In this document: one piece after another, positions 9,374 to 16,965 of the stretch
How positions within the stretch are numbered: the first letter of the stretch is position 1
Layout of the letters: each line of letters begins with the position of its first letter
From: Jiangella aurantiaca
GTDB taxonomy: Bacteria > Actinomycetota > Actinomycetes > Jiangellales > Jiangellaceae
DNA: 64,000 nt
Direction of reading: 5' to 3'
Assembly (NCBI RefSeq): GCF_004349105.1
Contig: NZ_SMLB01000002.1
Location: 1-64,000 of the forward strand
Notes under the pieces: generated by a model
The model's input: only the letters and a program-made list of their open reading frames with translations
Told to the model about the DNA's origin: nothing
The model's database searches: none
Translations under genes and position numbers: made by a program

Positions 9374-10414
9374 TCAGCTCGTGGTGGGTGCCGGGCCGGT
9401 GGTCGCCCCGACGTCGAGCCGGCACGGGATGAGCTCGTGCAGGGTCGAGGCGCCCGTGGCCGCGACGGCCGGCGGTCCCTCGATCCGGGCGAGCAGGGAC
9501 TCCACGCCGAGGCGGCCCAACCGGGCGCCTGGCGCGGCCATGGTGGTCAGCCGCGGGTGGCTCAGGGCGCCCACCTGCGGCGATGAGACGACCGACAGCA
9601 CCGACACGTCACCGGGAATGCGGCGTCCGCCGTCGACGATCTGTGCGACAGCACCGAAGGTGGCGTTGTCGTTCAGGGTCACCAGCGCGGTGAGATCCGG
9701 GCGCTCGGCGAACAGCTCGGCGACCGCCGCCCGCCCAGCGTCGGCGGTCTCGTCGCAGTGCCGGATGGCGGTGAGCAGGCCACGCTGCCGCGCCTCCCGC
9801 TCGAAGGCCGCCAGCACCCGGACCGTCGGTCCGTAACCGGCCTGGAGGCTGCCTCGGGAGTGGCTGAGCAGCCCGATGTGCCGATGCCCCAGCCCGGTCA
9901 GGTGGTCCAGGGCGTCGCGCACCGTGGCGTCGAAGTCGATGTCGGCGTAGGGCAGGCCGGCGGGGTCCGCGGTCCGCCCGATCAGCGTGAACGGCGTGTC
10001 GCCGCGCTGCAGCTCCACCACACGTGGGTCGTGGAGCTTCACCTCCATGACGACGACGCCGTCGACGAGTCGCTGCCGGACCAGGTCGCGGGTCTCCGCC
10101 TCGTCGTCCGCGCCGGTCGGCCAGAGCACGAGGTGGTAGCCGTGCCGGCGGGCGGTCTCGGCGGCCGACGTCACGAACTCCAGGGCCGTGCCGGAGAGCC
10201 CCCGCTCGATGGCCGGGAACAGCAGCGCGAGGATGTGCGACCGCCGGCTGGCCAGTCCCCGGGCCAGCGCGTTGCGCTGATAGCCGAGGGTGTCCATGGC
10301 GGCCTGGACGCGCTGGCGGGTGGTGTCGGACACCGGCCGGACGCCGGTGAGGACGTAGGACACAGTGCTGACGGAGACGCCCGCGAGCCGTGCGACGTCC
10401 TGCATCGTGGCCAT
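9374..10414 (-). CDS. LacI family transcriptional regulator
   Basis: MATMQDVARLAGVSVSTVSYVLTGVRPVS HTH. Confidence 0.93.
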   Translation of the reverse strand: MATMQDVARLAGVSVSTVSYVLTGVRPVSDTTRQRVQAAMDTLGYQRNALARGLASRRSHILALLFPAIERGLSGTALEFVTSAAETARRHGYHLVLWPTGADDEAETRDLVRQRLVDGVVVMEVKLHDPRVVELQRGDTPFTLIGRTADPAGLPYADIDFDATVRDALDHLTGLGHRHIGLLSHSRGSLQAGYGPTVRVLAAFEREARQRGLLTAIRHCDETADAGRAAVAELFAERPDLTALVTLNDNATFGAVAQIVDGGRRIPGDVSVLSVVSSPQVGALSHPRLTTMAAPGARLGRLGVESLLARIEGPPAVAATGASTLHELIPCRLDVGATTGPAPTTS

Positions 10415-10446
10415 CCCCGCACCTCCTCGTGCGCCGCCGTCGAAGT

Positions 10447-10475
10447 ATCGAAGCGTTTCGTCGAAACGCTTCGAT
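10447..10475. promoter_or_regulatory. LacI-type tandem operator, perfect 14-1-14 inverted repeat
   Basis: atcgaagcgtttcg-t-cgaaacgcttcgat; contains GAAGCGTTTC and its mirror GAAACGCTTC; 33 bp upstream of the lacI start. Confidence 0.7.
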
Positions 10476-10542
10476 CGCACATTCTTCACAGCCCAGCCGG
10501 ATCAAATCAAGAGCGGGAGGGTCACAAGATGGCGACGCCACC

Positions 10543-10618
10543 GTGTCGATCTTGGAGTTGTTCGGCCATCGCGGGGTGAAATGTCCGATAGATGGCCGCA
10601 CTACTCCAAGATCAACAC
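10543..10618. repeat. Imperfect inverted repeat, 28-bp arms (25/28), 20-nt loop; REP/MITE-like or terminator
   Basis: gtgtcGATCTTGGAGTtGTtCGGCCATC ... GATGGCCGcACtACTCCAAGATCaacac. Confidence 0.7.
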
Positions 10619-10648
10619 AAAGCGTCGGGCAGAAAGCAGGGCCGTCGC

Positions 10649-11680
10649 TCAGGAGGCGCGGACCGGCCCGCAGCTCTGGCCCTCCACCAACCGGCAGGGC
10701 AGCAGGACCTGGGTCGGCGTGGGAGGCTCGCCGGCACGGAACTCGAGCTCGTCGATCAGCATGTGCACGCCCAGGCGGCCGAGTTCGGAGCTCTGCGGCT
10801 CAAGGGTCGTGAGCTTGGGCCGCATCATCTCGGTCACCCTGGTGGACGAGACCATCGACAAAAGGGAGAAGTCGCCGGGCACCCGCCAGCCGATCTCGTC
10901 CAGGGCGTCCATGACACCGACGATGGCGTGGTCGTTCATCACGGCCAACGCGGTGAGGTGTGGCGCCATCGCCCTGAGCTCGTGGAACGCCGCGCGCCCG
11001 GCAGCGACGTTGTCGCCGCACAGCCGCTCGAAGTGCTCCACGCCGGCCTCCATGGCCGCGCGGCGGAACCCGTCGGCGGCCCGCACCGTCGGCCCGTACC
11101 CGACCGAGAACGCCGACGGGGAATGGTTGAGGAAGCCGATGCTGCGGTGCCCCAGCGCCGTCAGATGCGACACGGCATCCCGAGCGGCCTGCTCGAAGTC
11201 GATGTCTGCGTAGTTGATCGAGCCGGGTTCGCTGGTGCGCCCGATCATGCTGAACGGCAGGCCGGCCTGCCGCAGGAGGTCGACCCGCTCGTCGTCCAGG
11301 CGGACCTCCATGACCACGGCGCCGTCGATCAGGCCCTGCCCGGTGAGCCGGTCGAGCTGCCGCACGTTGCGCAGCTCGCTGGGCCAGAGCACCAGGTGGT
11401 GGTCGCGCTCCAGCGCCGCCTCAGCCGCACCGATGACGAACTCCATCTCGGTGACGCCCATGCCACGCTCAGGGGTCGGGAAGAGCAGCGCGATGATGCG
11501 GGTCCGCTTGCTGACCAGCCCCCGCGCGATGGCGTTCGGCTCGTACCCGAGCTCGTCCATCGCCTTCTGGATGCGCCGCCGCGTCGTGGCCGACACCGCC
11601 CGGGTCCCGTTGATCGCATATGACACGGTGCTCAGCGCGACGTTCGCGCGACGAGCCACGTCGATCATCCGCGGCGCCAC
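10649..11680 (-). CDS. LacI family transcriptional regulator (tandem paralogue of 9374..10414)
   Basis: MAPRMIDVARRANVALSTVSYAINGTRAVS; shares HHLVLWP, DGAVVMEVRLDDERV, IGRTSEP blocks with the neighbour. Confidence 0.93.
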   Translation of the reverse strand: MAPRMIDVARRANVALSTVSYAINGTRAVSATTRRRIQKAMDELGYEPNAIARGLVSKRTRIIALLFPTPERGMGVTEMEFVIGAAEAALERDHHLVLWPSELRNVRQLDRLTGQGLIDGAVVMEVRLDDERVDLLRQAGLPFSMIGRTSEPGSINYADIDFEQAARDAVSHLTALGHRSIGFLNHSPSAFSVGYGPTVRAADGFRRAAMEAGVEHFERLCGDNVAAGRAAFHELRAMAPHLTALAVMNDHAIVGVMDALDEIGWRVPGDFSLLSMVSSTRVTEMMRPKLTTLEPQSSELGRLGVHMLIDELEFRAGEPPTPTQVLLPCRLVEGQSCGPVRAS

Positions 11681-11851
11681 CGACGGCTCACCTCACTGCC
11701 TCTGACGCATGGTTCGCGAAACGGCATCCGCAAATCATCGCACATGGGCCTACCAGCAGCGTATGGCCGGTTTCCCCGCTGGTTTCCGGGAACGCGAACA
11801 GGAAACCCGTTCGACTCCGGCTATTGACATAGCGGACATCTACTGCCACTT

Positions 11852-11865
11852 TCGAAGCGCTTCGA
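11852..11865. promoter_or_regulatory. LacI-type operator TCGAAGCGCTTCGA
   Basis: Perfect 14-bp palindrome in the divergent lacI/GH3 intergenic region; same core as 10447..10475. Confidence 0.65.
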
Positions 11866-11941
11866 CTCAGACCGACCACTTCCCCGCTCCTGGACGGCGC
11901 CCGCGAGGCCGGCGCGTCCCGACCGAGAGGATGTCGAGCTC

Positions 11942-14900
11942 ATGTCGCCGAGTCCACACCCCAGGCGCCGGCCCGACGAGCCCAGCGGCCTTCGCTGGCG
12001 GCTCGTCCGCGCGGCGCGCGGGCTGCTGGCCGTTCTTGTCGTCCCGCTGCTGGCCGCCGCGATCCTCCAGGCCCCGGGGGCGGGAGCCGTGGACGCGGCG
12101 CCGCCAGGCGGTGCCGCGGCCGCGGCTCAGAGCGGCCGGTACGAGTACCCGTTCCAGGATCCGTCCCTCAGCCCGGACGAGCGGGTGCGCGACCTGATCG
12201 CGCGACTGACGCTGGACGAGAAGGTGGGCCTGCTGCACCAGTTCAGCGGCGCGATCATCAGGCTGGGCATCCCGCAGTTCCGGACCGGCACCGAGGGCCT
12301 GCATGGGCTCTCCTGGCTCGGGCCGGCCACGGTGTTCCCGCAGAACACCGGCCTGGCGGCGACCTGGAACCGGGAGCTGATCGCCGACGTCGGCGAGGTG
12401 ATCGGCAGTGAGACGCGCGCCTACAACAGCGTCGACGCCCGGTTCAACGGCGTCAACGTATGGGGTCCGGTGGTCGACCTGGCGCGCGACCCGCGTAGCG
12501 GCCGGGCGTCGGAGAGCATGGGCGAGGACGCGTTCCTGTCGGGCGTGATGGCGGACTTCATGGCGCGCGGGATGCAGGGCCAGGAGGACGAGTTCTACTA
12601 CCAGACCATTCCGACGCTGAAGCACTTCGCGGCCTACGGGCAGGAGGCGCAGCGCACGTCGTACTCGGCCAACGCGTCGCCGCGAAACCTGTACGAGTAC
12701 TACTTCCGCGCCTTCCGCTACGGCATCGAGTCCGGCGCGGCCAACGGCGTCATGACGGGGTACAACCTGATCAACGGCAAGCCGGTCATGACGATGCCGG
12801 AGCTCAGGTCGGTCGTCTATGACGAGTGGGTCCCGGGCGGCTACAGCGGCGGCAGCTTCTTCAACGTCACCGACGCGGCGTCGCCGGGCAACCTGAGCGG
12901 CTCGAACGCGTACTACCCGAACAGCACGCTGGGCCAGGCGGCGAGCATGGCCGACTCGATCGGGAACGGCGTCGCGGCGATGACGCCGTCGGACACCGAC
13001 ACGCCCACGACGCGCCGGTGGATCTACGAGGCGCTGGCGCGCGGCATGATCACCGAGCAGGACATCGACGAGGTCATCTACGGCGTCCTGCTGGTGCGCC
13101 TGCACGCCGGTGACCTGGACGTGGACCCGGTGAACCCGTACAAGCGGATGAACAAGCGCAACGCCCTGACCACCGAGGCCAACGCCGCCGTCGCCGCGCA
13201 GGCGGCGCGTGAGCAGGTGGTGCTGCTGAAGAACGACGACGACATCCTGCCGCTGTCGTCGTCGAGCGATGTGGCCCTGGCCGGCCCGCTGGGCGACGAG
13301 AACTCGACGGACTTCTACGCCGGCACGTACCCCTACACGACGCTGATCAAGGACGAGGTCGAGTCGAAGCTCGACGGCGGCGCCGGCGCATTGTCGTTCA
13401 GCCGCGGCGTGGACCTCGTGGCGCTGAAGGTGGCGAACGGGACGGGCGCGCCGGCGGGCAGGTTCGTCGTGACCGGCGCCTCGGCCGGTGCTCCGCTGAC
13501 CGGCACCGGCACATCCGCCGACGACGCGAACGCCCAGTTCTACCTGTACGACTACGGCTACAACAACATGCTGCTCCGCTCGGCCGCGCACGATCGCTAC
13601 GTCGCCGCCCGCGGCCCGGGCAACACGCTGGTCGCCAGCGCTGACCCGCCCGGCTACCAGTCCAAGAACCGCGCGACCCAGCAGTGGTTCACCGACCAGA
13701 ACCTCGGCCTGGTCGGCCAGACCGGCGGGCTGGTGTCGCTCCGGTTCGTCAAGGGGACCGGGATCACGGCGCCGAACCAGGCTCCGAACGTGTTCGTGGA
13801 CCCGGCGTCGTCGAACGTCCTTCACAACGGGGGCGCGTCGAGCCCGAACCGCCAGTTCGAGCTGGTGACCGTGCGCGACGGTGTCGCCGACGCCGTGGCC
13901 AAGGCCGAGGGCGCGGAGGTCGCCGTCGTCGCCGTCGGGGACCAGCCGCACATGACCTCGCGCGAGACGTTCGACCGGCAGAGCACCCCGCCCGGCATCG
14001 GGCTGGCCCCGCAGCAGGAGGAGCTCATCGAGGCGGTCGCGGCGGCGAACCCGAACACCGTTGTCGTGGTTGTCGGCAGCTACCCGTTCGACCTGCGGAA
14101 GGTGCAGGCCAACCCGAACGTCAAGGGCATCGTGTACACGACCCACGCCGGACAGGAGCTCGGCACGGCGGTCGCGGACGTGCTGTTCGGCGACTACGCA
14201 CCGGCCGGACGGCTCACCCAGACGTGGTACCCGGGACTCGAGGTGCTGCCCACCATCTCCGACTACGACATCATCAAGGGCGAGCGGACCTACCAGTACT
14301 ACGACGGCGAGGTCCTCTACCCCTTCGGCTACGGCCTGACCTACACCGACTTCGAGCACACGGACCTGTCCGTGTCGCCGTCGACGGTGGCCAACACCTC
14401 CGACACGAGGGTGACCACCGTGGTGACCGTACGGAACACCGGTGACGTCGCCAGCGACGAGGTCGTGCAGCTGTACGCCACGTACCAGGACGCCGGCGAG
14501 TCCCGGGTGCAGCACCCGATCAAGACTCTGGTCGGCTTCGAGCGCGTGCACCTGGCGCCGGGCGAGTCGCAGGAGGTCAGCATCGACGCCGACCTGTCGG
14601 AGCTGGCCATCTGGGACGTCGAGGCCGGCCGCTTCCACGTGGAGCCGGGCACGTACCGGCTGACGACCGCCACATCCTCGGCCGAGCAGGACGAGCGGGC
14701 AGCGGGCGAGCTCGAGGTCACCGGCACACCGCTGCCGGTCCGCGACCTCGGCAAGGTGACCCCCGCTTACACCTTCGACGACTACTCCTTCACCGACCAG
14801 ACCACGACCGGGCTGCGCGCGGACGTGGTACCCACGTCGGTCCACGAGGACGACTCGTACGGCATCGAGGTGCGCAAGGCCGGCGCCTGGGTCGAGTACG

Positions 14901-16852
14901 GCGACGTCGACCTGTCCGAGGACCAGGAGGGCATCGTGCTGCGGGCGGCCAACCCGAACGCGCAGCCGGCGCAGGTGGAGATCTGGGCCGGCGGGCCCGG
15001 CGCCGACGGTGTCAAGGTCGGGACCGTCTCGGTGCCCCCGACCGGGCACGCCCAGACGTTCGTCAACGTCGGCGCGAGCCTGTCCGGGCTGCCCGGCGGC
15101 CGCGACGACCTGTACCTGGTGTTCCCCACCGCCGGTGTCCGGGTGGCCTGGCTGCGGCTCGGCGACGTCGACCCGGTCGAGAACGGCAAGGTGTCGGTGA
15201 CGTCGAACCACTTCAACAACAACATCGGCACCTCGCTGAGCCGCTTCCACGTCGAGGTGCCGGCCATCGTCCAGCAGCGGCAGGGCAGCCTCCTGCTCGA
15301 GGCGGGCATCGACGGCACCGGTGTCGTCGACGGCCCGGTCTCGTGGACGGTGACCACGCCGGACGGCGGCGCCACTCCCCTGGCCACGATCACCGCGTCC
15401 GGCCAGCTGACGGCGACGGGCTCGGGCGACGGCACCGTGCGCGCGGTGGCGACCTATGCCACCTCGTCCGGGCCGGTCACGGGCTGGCTCGATGTCGAGC
15501 TGCGCAACCAGGGTGTGCCGGCCGGGACCGCGGCGGAGGCCGTCATCATCAGGAGCGGCTGGGACTCCCGCCCGCCGGACATCTCGTGGGGACCGAACCA
15601 GTTCACGAAGTTCGGGGCGATCCACGAGTACCAGGGCTCGCTGCTGCTCAGCGCGGTCACCTATCCGTTCACCAACACGACCCGGCCCGTCACGTTCACG
15701 GTCGCCGACGAGGACGGCAACCCGAGCGAGCTGGCCACGATCGTCGACGAAGGCCCGGGCTTCGTGGAGGGTCAGACCTCCGGGAACAACAACCGGGCCC
15801 ACAACGCCACGCTGCGCGCCACCGGCGCCGGCGACGGTGAGGTGTACGTGACGGCCACGACGTCGAACGGCCTGTCCTACACGTCACGGATCGTGATCCA
15901 GAACCAGGAGACCCGTGACCCCTACGAGGGCCGCTACCAGGCCGAACTGTTCGACGCCTCCGGGAACGTCTCCGGTGCGGCATCGCACCTGCGGGCCGAC
16001 AACGTCCACGGCGACGACGTCGGACTCCAGCTGAACCGCATCCGCAACGGCGACTACGCCGTGTACCGCAACGTGGACTTCGGCGACCCCGAACTGCTCG
16101 ACCTCACGCTGCGCTACCTGAAGGTCTCCTCGGCACCCGCGACCGTCACGGTAATGGCCGATGACCCGGTCGAGGGCACCGAGCTGGGCACGGTCACGCT
16201 GACCGGGGAGCACGACCTGACCTCCGCGGAGGACTACGCGAACCCCGTCTACGAGTGGGCGGAGACCACCGTCGACCTCGAGCCGCTCGCGGGCGTGCAC
16301 GACGTATACCTCGTGTTCACGGTCGCGCCGGAGGTGCCGGACACCGACATCTCCAGCACGTACGGCGCGGTGGCCGGCTGGCTGGACCTCGGCATCAACT
16401 GGTTCACGTTCCGCGGCGTCCAGTGCGACCGGACCATCTCCGGACCGCACACCCGGCCGCTCGAGGTCGACTCGGGCGTGACCTGCCTGACCGAGGGCGC
16501 CAAGGTGGTCGGCCCGGTGACGGTGGCGGCCGGCGCCGGCCTACTGGCCTCGGGGGCGACGATCTCCGGGCCGGTCACGGCGACCGGCGCCGACGTCGTC
16601 GACGTGCGCGACACCCGGATCTCCGGCGGCGTCAGGGTCGAGGGCACCACCGACAGCGTGACGATCTCCGGGAACCGGATCACGGGACCGGTGAACCTGC
16701 ACGACAACACCACCGTGCCCAGGCCGATCGTGGTGTCCGGCAACAACATCAGCGGACCGGTGGCGTGCACGGGCAACGAACCCGCACCGGTCGACGGCGG
16801 CGTGCCGAACCAGGTGGTCGGCCGCGTCACCGGCCAATGCGCTGACCTCTGA
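11942..16852 (+). CDS. Large secreted GH3 beta-glycosidase with insert domain, FnIII-like, CBM6-like, Ig-like modules and GPV-repeat C-terminal domain
   Basis: LTLDEKVGLLHQFSG, GTEGLHGLSW, TVFPQNTGLAATWN, LFGDYAPAGRLTQTWYPG, YPFGYGLTYTDFEHTDLSV; N-terminal TM/signal; C-term CDRTISG...GQCADL. Confidence 0.9.
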   Translation: MSPSPHPRRRPDEPSGLRWRLVRAARGLLAVLVVPLLAAAILQAPGAGAVDAAPPGGAAAAAQSGRYEYPFQDPSLSPDERVRDLIARLTLDEKVGLLHQFSGAIIRLGIPQFRTGTEGLHGLSWLGPATVFPQNTGLAATWNRELIADVGEVIGSETRAYNSVDARFNGVNVWGPVVDLARDPRSGRASESMGEDAFLSGVMADFMARGMQGQEDEFYYQTIPTLKHFAAYGQEAQRTSYSANASPRNLYEYYFRAFRYGIESGAANGVMTGYNLINGKPVMTMPELRSVVYDEWVPGGYSGGSFFNVTDAASPGNLSGSNAYYPNSTLGQAASMADSIGNGVAAMTPSDTDTPTTRRWIYEALARGMITEQDIDEVIYGVLLVRLHAGDLDVDPVNPYKRMNKRNALTTEANAAVAAQAAREQVVLLKNDDDILPLSSSSDVALAGPLGDENSTDFYAGTYPYTTLIKDEVESKLDGGAGALSFSRGVDLVALKVANGTGAPAGRFVVTGASAGAPLTGTGTSADDANAQFYLYDYGYNNMLLRSAAHDRYVAARGPGNTLVASADPPGYQSKNRATQQWFTDQNLGLVGQTGGLVSLRFVKGTGITAPNQAPNVFVDPASSNVLHNGGASSPNRQFELVTVRDGVADAVAKAEGAEVAVVAVGDQPHMTSRETFDRQSTPPGIGLAPQQEELIEAVAAANPNTVVVVVGSYPFDLRKVQANPNVKGIVYTTHAGQELGTAVADVLFGDYAPAGRLTQTWYPGLEVLPTISDYDIIKGERTYQYYDGEVLYPFGYGLTYTDFEHTDLSVSPSTVANTSDTRVTTVVTVRNTGDVASDEVVQLYATYQDAGESRVQHPIKTLVGFERVHLAPGESQEVSIDADLSELAIWDVEAGRFHVEPGTYRLTTATSSAEQDERAAGELEVTGTPLPVRDLGKVTPAYTFDDYSFTDQTTTGLRADVVPTSVHEDDSYGIEVRKAGAWVEYGDVDLSEDQEGIVLRAANPNAQPAQVEIWAGGPGADGVKVGTVSVPPTGHAQTFVNVGASLSGLPGGRDDLYLVFPTAGVRVAWLRLGDVDPVENGKVSVTSNHFNNNIGTSLSRFHVEVPAIVQQRQGSLLLEAGIDGTGVVDGPVSWTVTTPDGGATPLATITASGQLTATGSGDGTVRAVATYATSSGPVTGWLDVELRNQGVPAGTAAEAVIIRSGWDSRPPDISWGPNQFTKFGAIHEYQGSLLLSAVTYPFTNTTRPVTFTVADEDGNPSELATIVDEGPGFVEGQTSGNNNRAHNATLRATGAGDGEVYVTATTSNGLSYTSRIVIQNQETRDPYEGRYQAELFDASGNVSGAASHLRADNVHGDDVGLQLNRIRNGDYAVYRNVDFGDPELLDLTLRYLKVSSAPATVTVMADDPVEGTELGTVTLTGEHDLTSAEDYANPVYEWAETTVDLEPLAGVHDVYLVFTVAPEVPDTDISSTYGAVAGWLDLGINWFTFRGVQCDRTISGPHTRPLEVDSGVTCLTEGAKVVGPVTVAAGAGLLASGATISGPVTATGADVVDVRDTRISGGVRVEGTTDSVTISGNRITGPVNLHDNTTVPRPIVVSGNNISGPVACTGNEPAPVDGGVPNQVVGRVTGQCADL
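16424..16849 (+). other. GPV-repeat Cys-flanked C-terminal domain (142 aa) of the GH3 protein
   Basis: CDRTISGPHTRPLEVDSGVTCL...GPVTV...ISGPVACTGNEPAPVDGGVPNQVVGRVTGQCADL; homologous to 44001..44429 and 55021..55452. Confidence 0.8.
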
Positions 16853-16862
16853 TCGGGCCGAG

Positions 16863-16900
16863 CCGGCGGAGGCGGGACTGCCGGGTCCCGCCTCCGCCGG
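16863..16900 (+). terminator. Hairpin terminator after GH3
   Basis: ccggcggaggcggga-ctgccggg-tcccgcctccgccgg, perfect 15-bp stem 11 nt after the stop; no U-tract. Confidence 0.65.
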
Positions 16901-16965
16901 GACGGCCACCCATCGCTCACCCGGCGGGACCGCAGCGCCCTCCGGGTCATTCGGCCAACGCCACC

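Noticed and set aside
11867-15802. 1311-aa minus-strand ORF antisense to GH3
   Set aside because: Low-complexity V/R/G/D-rich translation typical of antisense frames in high-GC DNA; the plus-strand GH3 has clear motifs
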